From Candidatus Latescibacterota bacterium (lineage in GTDB: Bacteria > Latescibacterota > UBA2968 > UBA8231): a DNA stretch of 30,341 nt. Under the pieces are notes generated by a model. The model was not told where the DNA came from, did no database searches, and worked only from the letters and a program-made list of their open reading frames with translations. Location of the stretch: the NCBI GenBank assembly GCA_022825185.1, contig JAJDYK010000283.1:1-30341 (forward strand). Direction: 5' to 3'. How positions within the stretch are numbered: the first letter of the stretch is position 1; each line of letters starts with the position of its first letter. Position numbers and translations under genes: made by a program. Positions 24,066 to 30,341 of this stretch are shown here, in pieces.

Positions 24066-24083
24066 TTGTAACAATACTGTGAC
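24066..24083 (+). promoter_or_regulatory. Pho-box-like repeat for the porin gene
   Basis: TTGTAAC (24066-24072) and CTGTGAC (24077-24083) are 11 bp apart with A/T-rich spacers, reading toward the porin. A third TTGTAAC lies at 24109-24115, and a fourth at 24148-24154 overlaps the gap between Shine-Dalgarno and start. They are divergent to the receptor array in the same 240-bp intergenic region. Confidence 0.55.
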
Positions 24084-24158
24084 AAAAGCGCCGCATAGCA
24101 AGGTCATTTTGTAACATAGCACGAGAAAAACGCCAAAAGAGGGAGGATTGTAACACAA

Positions 24159-25127
24159 ATGCAAAAAATCATGACGCTTGGCGTGCTAATTTTGGGCTGG
24201 ACCTATGCAGCGCAAGCGGCCGAGGGCAAGCTCAAGGGGTATATGTTTGGCGACTACTACTATGTATTGGCCGCGGATGAAGCCGACGACAAGCAGCCCC
24301 ACAAGCGCAATGCGTTCCGGTTTCGCCGTGTGTACTTCACCTATCAAAAGGACATCGCCGCCGACTTTGCGGTCCGCTTTCGCCTTGAGGCTAAGGACGC
24401 GGGGTTTGACCAAGATGCGAAGATGGAACCCTTCCTCAAGCACGGCTACTTGCAGTGGAAGGAAGGGATAGGCGATGCGGATATATACTTAGGGCTTTCG
24501 GGGACGCCGACTTGGGCCGTTGCCGAAAAGGTCTGGGGCTACCGCTCGATAGCCAAGACCGTACTCGACTGGAATAAAATCGGCTCTTCGGCCGACTTGG
24601 GCGCGGCCCTCAAGGGCGCGGCGGGCCAGCTAAACTACCACCTGATGGTCGGCAATGGTCCCGGACAGAAGCCAGAGGACGATCACGGTAAAAAATTCTA
24701 TGGTTCGTTGAGTTTCAAAGCTGCGGATCGCTTGGTGTTGGAAGGCTATGCGGACTTTAATGCGCGGCCAGCCGGTCGCAACGAGCGGACCTTCAAGGGT
24801 TTCGTCGGCTGGCAGGGAGCAAAGGGCAAGGTGGGGTTGGAGGTTTTCTCGCGCACCAACGAACTGGCCGGCGACAATGGCGAGGACCAAGTCATTGACG
24901 GGGTCTCGGCCTTTGGCTCGCTGCCGCTGAGTGCCGCGCTCAAGGGTTTTGGCCGGGTCGATGCGGTCGGCTACGACGCCGAGGACGACAGGGATTGGCT
25001 CTTCATCGCCGGCCTCGACTACTCCCCAGCTACAGCCGTCCATCTGATGCCCAATGTGCTCATTGAGTCGCCCGCTGACGAGGATGCCAATGTCCAAGGG
25101 CGACTGACCTTTTTCTACAAATTTTAG
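24159..25127 (+). CDS. Phosphate-selective porin O/P-like outer-membrane protein
   Basis: The 322-residue product begins with a signal peptide (1-20, ending AAQA|AEG) and ends in Phe (TFFYKF), the C-terminal signature of outer-membrane barrels. Between are alternating amphipathic strands: RFRRVYFTYQKDIAADFAVRFRLEAKD, GYLQWKEGIGDADIYLGLSG, RTFKGFVGWQGAKGKVGLEVF. This fits an anion-channel porin of the OprO/OprP type, though shorter than the ~430 residues of Pseudomonas OprP. The lysine/arginine-rich lining cannot be placed without a model. GGGAGG (24141-24146) is 12 bases from the ATG, an unusually long spacing containing TGTAACACAAAT. A second in-frame ATG at 24171 is possible. pstS starts 85 bp downstream, so the porin leads the plus-strand phosphate run. 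Confidence 0.78.
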   Translation: MQKIMTLGVLILGWTYAAQAAEGKLKGYMFGDYYYVLAADEADDKQPHKRNAFRFRRVYFTYQKDIAADFAVRFRLEAKDAGFDQDAKMEPFLKHGYLQWKEGIGDADIYLGLSGTPTWAVAEKVWGYRSIAKTVLDWNKIGSSADLGAALKGAAGQLNYHLMVGNGPGQKPEDDHGKKFYGSLSFKAADRLVLEGYADFNARPAGRNERTFKGFVGWQGAKGKVGLEVFSRTNELAGDNGEDQVIDGVSAFGSLPLSAALKGFGRVDAVGYDAEDDRDWLFIAGLDYSPATAVHLMPNVLIESPADEDANVQGRLTFFYKF

Positions 25128-25132
25128 CACTG

Positions 25133-25195
25133 CTGTAACGCAGGCTTCATCTGTGAGACACGCGGATGTAACACAAATCCTTCAATATTTATAAA
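25133..25195 (+). promoter_or_regulatory. Pho-box-like spaced repeat and -10 candidate for pstS
   Basis: CTGTAAC at 25133-25139 and ATGTAAC at 25166-25172 are 33 bp (three 11-bp turns) apart. The two units between, in the same phase, are GCTTCAT and GAGACAC, so the outer units are conserved and the inner ones weak. TATAAA/TATTTA around 25186-25195 could be the -10 element; the distance from the array fits a PhoB-type promoter. Confidence 0.45.
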
Positions 25196-25212
25196 CCATG
25201 GAGAATGCAAAA

Positions 25213-26184
25213 ATGAAGAAAATATGGATCGGAGTGGTGCTGATGGGTTGGGTGTTCGCCACAGGCGTCCAAGCGCAGACCATAGCCGTTGATGAGCGAA
25301 TCGCGCCCTACGGGAAGGTGCGCGGCCTGTCTGGCAATGCCAGCAGCATTGGCTCGGACACGATGAACAACATGATGGCCCTGTGGCTGGAGGCCTTCCG
25401 CAAGTACTATCCCAACGTCAAGATCCAAATCGAAGGCAAGGGGTCGAGTACTGCGCCGCCGGCCCTAATTGAGGGTACGGCTCAGTTCGGGCCGATGTCG
25501 CGGCCGATGAAGTCGAGCGAGGAGGATAAATTCGAGCAGGCCTTCGGCTACAAGCCAACGCCCCTGCGGGCTGCGCTGGACGCGCTAGCGGTCTTTGTCA
25601 ACAAGGACAACCCCGTCGAGGGCCTGAGCTTGCCGCAAGTCGATGCGATCTTTTCCAAGACTCGCCGCAGCGAGTTCCCCAATGACATCGCCACTTGGGG
25701 GCAGTTGGGGCTGGATGGGGATTGGGCCAAGGCCCGGATCAGTCTCTATGGCCGCAACTCGGCCTCGGGCACCTATGGTTTCTTTAAGAAGCAAGCCCTG
25801 TTCAAAGGCGACTACAAGGACGAGGTGAAAGAACAGCCCGGCTCGGCGTCCGTAGTCCAGGGCATTACCGAGGATCGCTTCGCCATAGGATACAGCGGCA
25901 TTGGCTATCAGACCTCGGGGGTGCGCGTCGTACCCTTGGCCAAAGCCGAGGGACAGGCGTTTAAGCAAGGCTCCATGGAAAACGTACTGAACGGTTCTTA
26001 CCCCCTCGGTCGTTTTCTTTACATTTATATAAACAAGGCCCCCGGCCAAGCCATGGATCCGCTAGTGAAAGAGTTCTGCAAGTTTATTTTTTCTAAAGAG
26101 GGGCAAGAAATCGTCGTCAAAGACGGTTATATGCCCGTGCCGTTTGAAGTGGTCCAAGCCGAATTGGCCAAATTGGATAGCTAA
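25213..26184 (+). CDS. pstS: Phosphate ABC transporter substrate-binding protein PstS
   Basis: PstS captures inorganic phosphate in the periplasm and hands it to the PstC-PstA channel. The 323-residue product has a signal peptide (1-21, cleavage after VQA). It then has the phosphate-binding motifs GSDTM at 47-51, GKGSST at 75-80 and RNSASGT at 181-187, and further loops such as IGYSGIGYQT. It belongs to the larger PBP_like_2 class. An in-frame ATG at 25198 would add five residues, but GGAGA at 25200-25204 within that stretch lies eight bases before ATG 25213, and the signal peptide begins there. pstC starts 12 bp after its stop, so pstS, pstC, pstA and pstB form one operon. Confidence 0.95.
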   Translation: MKKIWIGVVLMGWVFATGVQAQTIAVDERIAPYGKVRGLSGNASSIGSDTMNNMMALWLEAFRKYYPNVKIQIEGKGSSTAPPALIEGTAQFGPMSRPMKSSEEDKFEQAFGYKPTPLRAALDALAVFVNKDNPVEGLSLPQVDAIFSKTRRSEFPNDIATWGQLGLDGDWAKARISLYGRNSASGTYGFFKKQALFKGDYKDEVKEQPGSASVVQGITEDRFAIGYSGIGYQTSGVRVVPLAKAEGQAFKQGSMENVLNGSYPLGRFLYIYINKAPGQAMDPLVKEFCKFIFSKEGQEIVVKDGYMPVPFEVVQAELAKLDS

Positions 26185-26196
26185 AGGCGCGGGCGC

Positions 26197-28401
26197 GTGA
26201 GCGAAAAGCCATATAAGCGGGGAATTACGCCGCGAGCGAAAACCCTCGACTGGCTGGCTAGGCGCTTTATCTCCTTTGGCGGCATCGGCATTATCGCCGC
26301 TGTCTTGGGGATATTCGTCTTTGTCCTCGCCGAGGCTTGGCCCCTGTTTCGCTCCCCAGAGATAACAGCAGAAAAAACACACCAAGTGGCCGGCCCGTTC
26401 GCCATTGGGCTCGATCCCTACTACCAAACCGCTTATGCAGTCGGCCCCCAAGGGGTGGATTTGTTGCGGTTGGACGATGGCCAAGTGATCCGCCGCGAAC
26501 GGCCAGCCGAGCTGACGGGCCGCTCAGTAACGGCCGCCCAGCGGATGCCAAACGACGTTTTGGCGTTGGGCACGGATGACGGTCATTTGCTAGCGGCGCG
26601 GATTCGTTTCCAACTCGATTACAGCAGCGGCCAGCGGCAGGTGGTGCCGCAGTTTGCGGTTGAGCGCCTCATCGCAGTCGATCCGACGGGCGAGTCGCTG
26701 GTGCAAGTGGCCTTGCGGGAAGGGGACGATGGCCGCTCGGCCGCAGCGGCGATTACGGCGAGCGGTCGCTTGGTGGTGATGGTAGCCGAGCAGGAGCAGG
26801 GCCTATTGGGGCCGGGCGAGCGCCAAGCAAGGCAGTACGAGCTGACGGCCGATTTCGACGGCAAGGCCACGCAGGTACTACTCGACGGTCGCATTCGCCA
26901 GTTGCTCGTGGGAACGGACCGGGGGCAGGTGTACGAGTGGCGGCTGGGCGCAGTGGAGCAAGCGCCGGCGTTTGTCGGGCACATTGCCGTCTCAGAGGTC
27001 GCGGTCTCGGCGCTGGCGTACGCGCTAGGCGAGGTTTCGCTGGTAGTAGGCGACGCGGCTGGTCACGTCAGCACTTGGTTTAAGGTCGAGGAAAATGGGC
27101 AGCGCTCGTATCGCAAAATTCACGCCTTTGTTCCCCATGCGTCAGCCGTTACCCACATTGCAGCCTCTGCGCGCGACAAGCAGTTTCTCACGACCGACGC
27201 CGAGGGGGCCATCTCCCTACACCACTTAACCTCCGAGCAGACGGTCTTCCAACTGCAGGACGACTCCCCGGTCACCGCGTTGGTTTTCGCGCCCAAGGCC
27301 GACGGATTTTTGGCCCTCGGCCAAGACGGGAGGTTGCGGCGCTTTACCCTCGACCATCCCCATCCCGAAATCAGCACGGCCGTACTATTCGGCTCCATCT
27401 GGTACGAGGGCTACGGGAGCCGCGAATACGTGTGGCAATCGACCGGCGGCACGGACGAGTTCGAGCCGAAGCTCAGCTTGGTGCCGCTGATTTTGGGCAC
27501 GGCCAAGGGCACGTTCTACGCCCTGCTCTTTGCGTTGCCGTTGGCCGTTTTAGCGGCGATTTACACGGCCGAATTTGCCTCGCCGCGTGTGCAGGGCTTG
27601 GTCAAGCCGTCCGTGGAGGTCATGGCTTCGTTGCCGAGCGTCATCTTGGGCTTCTTAGCTGGCTTGTGGCTGGCCCCACTGCTCGAATCGCATTTGTTGG
27701 GGACCTTGCTGTTGCTGCCGGCGGTGCCAACCGTGGTCATAGCTGCGGCTTGGGCCTGGCAATACGCTCCAGAGGCTTGGGTGCGTCAAGTGGCGCGGGT
27801 GGGGGAGATATATTTGCTCGGCGCGGTGACTCTGCTGGTCGCTTGGTTGGCGTACGCGCTGGGGCCGGTCTTTGAGGAACTGGCTTTTGACGGGCATTTC
27901 CTGCGCTGGCTGCGGCAAGACGCGGGCGTTGGTTACGACCAGCGCAATTGCTTGGTCGTGGGGTTTGCCATGGGCTTTGCCGTCGTTCCGCTGATCTTCA
28001 CCATCTGCGAGGACGCGCTTTCTAGCGTGCCCAGTCACTTGCGCGCCGGCTCGCTGGCCTTGGGAGCTACGCCTTGGCAGACGGCGATCAAGGTGGTGTT
28101 GCCCATGGCCCTGCCGGGCATTTTCTCAGCCGCCATGATCGGCCTCGGCCGCGCCATTGGGGAAACCATGATCGTGCTGATGGCCACGGGCAATACCCCG
28201 ATCATGGATTGGAACATTTTCAACGGCATGCGCACCATTTCGGCCAATATCGCCGTGGAGCTACCCGAGGCACCGCACCAAGGCACGCTCTACCGAGTGC
28301 TATTTCTCAGCGGCTTGCTGCTGTTTATGGCCACCTTTTTTATCAACTCGCTGGCTGAGATCGTGCGCCAACGCTTGCGGGATAAGTACAATCGACTGTG
28401 A
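26197..28401 (+). CDS. pstC: Phosphate ABC transporter permease PstC with periplasmic propeller-like insert
   Basis: PstC is one of two inner-membrane channel subunits of the high-affinity phosphate importer. At 734 residues it is more than twice the ~310-320 of E. coli PstC. The first membrane helix (about 28-51) is followed by a ~350-residue extracytoplasmic region with short repeated beta phrases (ALGTDDGHLLAARI, LLVGTDRGQVYEWRL, LVVGDAAGHVSTWF, LALGQDGRLRRFTL) like WD40/propeller blades. The permease part follows with about five helices and the EAA-type loop GATPWQTAIKVVLPMALPG. Large PstC proteins are known from some gammaproteobacteria; I recall this rather than measured it. GTG 26197 is used as start; the upstream purine stretch AAAGG is weak. 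Its stop overlaps the pstA start. Confidence 0.9.
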   Translation: MSEKPYKRGITPRAKTLDWLARRFISFGGIGIIAAVLGIFVFVLAEAWPLFRSPEITAEKTHQVAGPFAIGLDPYYQTAYAVGPQGVDLLRLDDGQVIRRERPAELTGRSVTAAQRMPNDVLALGTDDGHLLAARIRFQLDYSSGQRQVVPQFAVERLIAVDPTGESLVQVALREGDDGRSAAAAITASGRLVVMVAEQEQGLLGPGERQARQYELTADFDGKATQVLLDGRIRQLLVGTDRGQVYEWRLGAVEQAPAFVGHIAVSEVAVSALAYALGEVSLVVGDAAGHVSTWFKVEENGQRSYRKIHAFVPHASAVTHIAASARDKQFLTTDAEGAISLHHLTSEQTVFQLQDDSPVTALVFAPKADGFLALGQDGRLRRFTLDHPHPEISTAVLFGSIWYEGYGSREYVWQSTGGTDEFEPKLSLVPLILGTAKGTFYALLFALPLAVLAAIYTAEFASPRVQGLVKPSVEVMASLPSVILGFLAGLWLAPLLESHLLGTLLLLPAVPTVVIAAAWAWQYAPEAWVRQVARVGEIYLLGAVTLLVAWLAYALGPVFEELAFDGHFLRWLRQDAGVGYDQRNCLVVGFAMGFAVVPLIFTICEDALSSVPSHLRAGSLALGATPWQTAIKVVLPMALPGIFSAAMIGLGRAIGETMIVLMATGNTPIMDWNIFNGMRTISANIAVELPEAPHQGTLYRVLFLSGLLLFMATFFINSLAEIVRQRLRDKYNRL

Positions 28402-29993
28402 TGAAATTCTGGCAGCGGGGCGACCCTTTTATCTGGCTTACGGGCGGGGCCTTGGCCCTGTGTTTGGCGATGATCGCCGGTTTGGTGGGGATCATTGTCT
28501 ATAATGGCGCAGGCGTGTTCTGGCCGCAGGATTTGACCCTGTTGCGCCTCAAAGACGGTCCGCCGATCATGGGCAAATTGATGGATCGCCAGTCCATTCC
28601 CGGGGCCGCCGGGAGCTATCGAGTGCAGCTCAAGGTCGGCAACCGCGACGCGTATGGCCAAGACTTTCGCTGGGTGGATGAAGACGCGATTGCCGAGCGC
28701 GGAACGCCGGCCGAGGCCGTGGTCTTCGAGCGAGTCGAGTGGGGGGATATGCACGGCTTTATCGCGGCCTTGTACGAGGAGGACCGGCTGCTGGCAAAAG
28801 GGGAAGGGGTTTGGGAAATCTTACAGGAACTGCTGGACCAAGTCGGCGAGCTGGACGAGCGCATTCACGACTTGGAGCGCGGCGAGCTGGACAAGCTCAA
28901 CCGCGCTATAGATGACTTGCGCCTGCAGGAGCGTCGCTTGCAGCGCGAGCAAAATGACGCACAACTGGTCGCAAACGAGGTGCGTCGCCAAGCCCTGTGG
29001 GACGAGCACGAGGCCCTGTCTGAGCGCTTGGACGAGTTGCGGGCGCAGCAGGAGCGCTGGGAAGTGGAAGTCGCGCTGGCCGGGGGTGAGACGCGCCGCG
29101 TCAAGGTGGCGGCCATTGTCCGCGCCTATCGCCCCAATTTGATGGGGGTCGGGGCCAAGGTCCAGACCTATCTGTCTAAGGGCTGGGAGTTCGTGGCGGG
29201 CGAGCCGCGCGAATCCAATACCGAGGGCGGCATCTTCCCCGCGCTGTTTGGCACAGTGATGATGGTGATGCTGATGAGCTTGGCGGCCGTGCCCTTTGGA
29301 GTCCTCGCGGCGCTCTACCTGCGCGAGTACGCCCGGCAGGGATTTTTGGTGCGCCTCGTGCGGATTGCGGTCAACAACTTGGCGGGCGTGCCTTCTATTG
29401 TCTTTGGCATGTTCGGGTTGGGTTTCTTCGTGTACGGCATCGGCGGCAGCATTGACCAGCTCTTTTACGCGGATGCCCTGCCGACACCCACCTTTGGCAC
29501 CGGCGGCATTCTCTGGGCCTCGCTGACCTTGGCCCTGCTGACGGTACCGGTCGTCATCGTTGCCACAGAGGAGAGCTTGGCGGCCGTGCCCCGCGAGATG
29601 CGCGAAGGCGCGCTGGCTTTGGGGGCGACCAAATTTCAGATGATTTGGAGCGTGGTGCTGCCCAGTGCCCTGCCGGGCATTCTCACGGGCGTCATCTTGG
29701 CCACGGCGCGCGGGGCCGGCGAGGTTGCGCCGCTGATGATCACTGGCGTCGTCAAGCTAGCGCCGGATTTACCGCTCGATGCGTTCGCGCCGTTTTTTCA
29801 CTTGGAGCGCAAGTTTATGCACTTGGGCTTTCACATCTACGATGTGGGCTTCCAGTCGCCCAACGTGGAGGCGGCCCGCCCCATGGTGTACACCACAGCC
29901 CTGCTGTTGTTGACTATTGTGTTGCTCCTGAACTTGACGGCGATTATCGTCCGCAACAAATTGCGCAAGAAATACGCCACGGCGGCCTTTTAG
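28401..29993 (+). CDS. pstA: Phosphate ABC transporter permease PstA with extended N-terminal region
   Basis: PstA pairs with PstC. The 530-residue product is about 230 residues longer than E. coli PstA. A first hydrophobic segment at 15-37 ([21 protein letters not shown]) anchors the protein. A region to about residue 270 follows, containing a charged, heptad-like stretch at about 140-225 ([37 protein letters not shown]) that looks like a coiled coil. The permease domain has the EAA loop [19 protein letters not shown]. It ends with a basic tail ([13 protein letters not shown]). A GTG at 28398 is in frame, but ATG 28401 overlaps the pstC TGA in the TGATG pattern common for coupled genes. pstB follows after 8 bp. 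Confidence 0.93.
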   Translation: MKFWQRGDPFIWLTGGALALCLAMIAGLVGIIVYNGAGVFWPQDLTLLRLKDGPPIMGKLMDRQSIPGAAGSYRVQLKVGNRDAYGQDFRWVDEDAIAERGTPAEAVVFERVEWGDMHGFIAALYEEDRLLAKGEGVWEILQELLDQVGELDERIHDLERGELDKLNRAIDDLRLQERRLQREQNDAQLVANEVRRQALWDEHEALSERLDELRAQQERWEVEVALAGGETRRVKVAAIVRAYRPNLMGVGAKVQTYLSKGWEFVAGEPRESNTEGGIFPALFGTVMMVMLMSLAAVPFGVLAALYLREYARQGFLVRLVRIAVNNLAGVPSIVFGMFGLGFFVYGIGGSIDQLFYADALPTPTFGTGGILWASLTLALLTVPVVIVATEESLAAVPREMREGALALGATKFQMIWSVVLPSALPGILTGVILATARGAGEVAPLMITGVVKLAPDLPLDAFAPFFHLERKFMHLGFHIYDVGFQSPNVEAARPMVYTTALLLLTIVLLLNLTAIIVRNKLRKKYATAAF

Positions 29994-30001
29994 GAGATGC
30001 C

Positions 30002-30341
30002 ATGAGCAAACCCTTAGCCTCGGACCAGGCAAATTCCATCGTCGAGGTGGAAAACCTGAACATGTTCTACGGCGAGACTCAGGCCCTGCACGACATTGAC
30101 CTGAGCATTCACGAGCGCGAGGTGACCGCGTTTATCGGACCTTCGGGCTGCGGCAAATCGACGCTCTTGCGTTGCTTCAATCGCCTCAACGATCTGGTCG
30201 AATCCGCGCGCATTGAAGGCTCGGTGCGGGTCAGCGGTCGCGATATTTACGCGCCCGATTGCGATGTAATCGACTTGCGGCGGCGGGTGGGCATGGTGTT
30301 CCAAAAGTCCAATCCCTTCCCCAAATCCATCTACGAGAACG
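30002..30341 (+). CDS. pstB: Phosphate ABC transporter ATP-binding protein PstB (3' partial)
   Basis: PstB hydrolyses ATP to drive phosphate through PstC-PstA. Only the first 113 residues are in the window; the frame runs off the end. Walker A GPSGCGKS is at 46-53, and the Q-loop glutamine is Q101 in [12 protein letters not shown], wording specific to PstB. The N-terminal [17 protein letters not shown] gives the A-loop tyrosine region (F22-Y23). AGGAG at 29992-29996, starting inside the pstA stop codon, is five bases from the ATG, so it is coupled to pstA. phoU would often follow outside the window. Confidence 0.95.
   Translation, partial: MSKPLASDQANSIVEVENLNMFYGETQALHDIDLSIHEREVTAFIGPSGCGKSTLLRCFNRLNDLVESARIEGSVRVSGRDIYAPDCDVIDLRRRVGMVFQKSNPFPKSIYEN

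Overview
The window looks like chromosomal DNA of a diderm (Gram-negative) bacterium with roughly 60 % GC. It encodes a TonB-dependent receptor, a porin and a secreted protein with the 'NYPNPFNPST' C-terminal domain typical of FCB-group and related candidate phyla (Bacteroidota/Chlorobi-like, Latescibacterota-like). I infer an FCB-related, possibly uncultured lineage; the phylum cannot be fixed from this sequence alone. No rRNA, tRNA, CRISPR array, insertion sequence or phage gene was seen, and no gene-free stretch exceeds 300 bp (the longest is 240 bp).

Layout. 1-2316: the 3' end of murG, fused to a HEAT-repeat C-terminal domain, overlaps mraY (lipid I and lipid II synthesis). 2313-2786: a small membrane protein on the minus strand. 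2843-4846: recG. 4937-6067: a PLP class V aminotransferase. 6133-7350: a Schlafen AlbA_2/ATPase-fold protein. 7356-8708 (minus): an aspartokinase of the YclM type. 8870-13131: a tight plus-strand run of quinone oxidoreductase, a four-S1-domain RNA-binding protein, trpB and trpA. 13199-17741 (minus): an apparent operon of two secreted WD40 paralogues, each with 14 blades, followed by an SDR dehydrogenase. 17886-19145: glgC, followed by a perfect bidirectional terminator.

19218-30341 appears to be a phosphate-acquisition locus. A secreted beta-helix protein and a TonB-dependent receptor lie on the minus strand. Divergent from them are a phosphate-selective-type porin, pstS, an enlarged pstC, an enlarged pstA and the start of pstB, which runs off the window. 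Four intergenic regions carry tandem 11-bp-phased repeats of a TGTAAC-like heptamer, resembling PhoB (Pho) boxes. They lie upstream of the beta-helix gene, the TonB receptor, the porin and pstS. The logical reading is one Pho-like regulon that moves phosphate, or a phosphorylated compound, from the cell surface through the outer membrane to the inner-membrane Pst transporter.

Most unusual items: (i) the paired 7+7-blade secreted WD40 proteins with signs of internal propeller duplication, tandem gene duplication and sequence homogenisation; (ii) the MurG-HEAT fusion next to an mraY with an altered loop, outside the usual dcw order; (iii) the phased Pho-box-like arrays across an outer-to-inner membrane phosphate locus; (iv) PstC with a periplasmic propeller-like insert and PstA with a periplasmic coiled coil.
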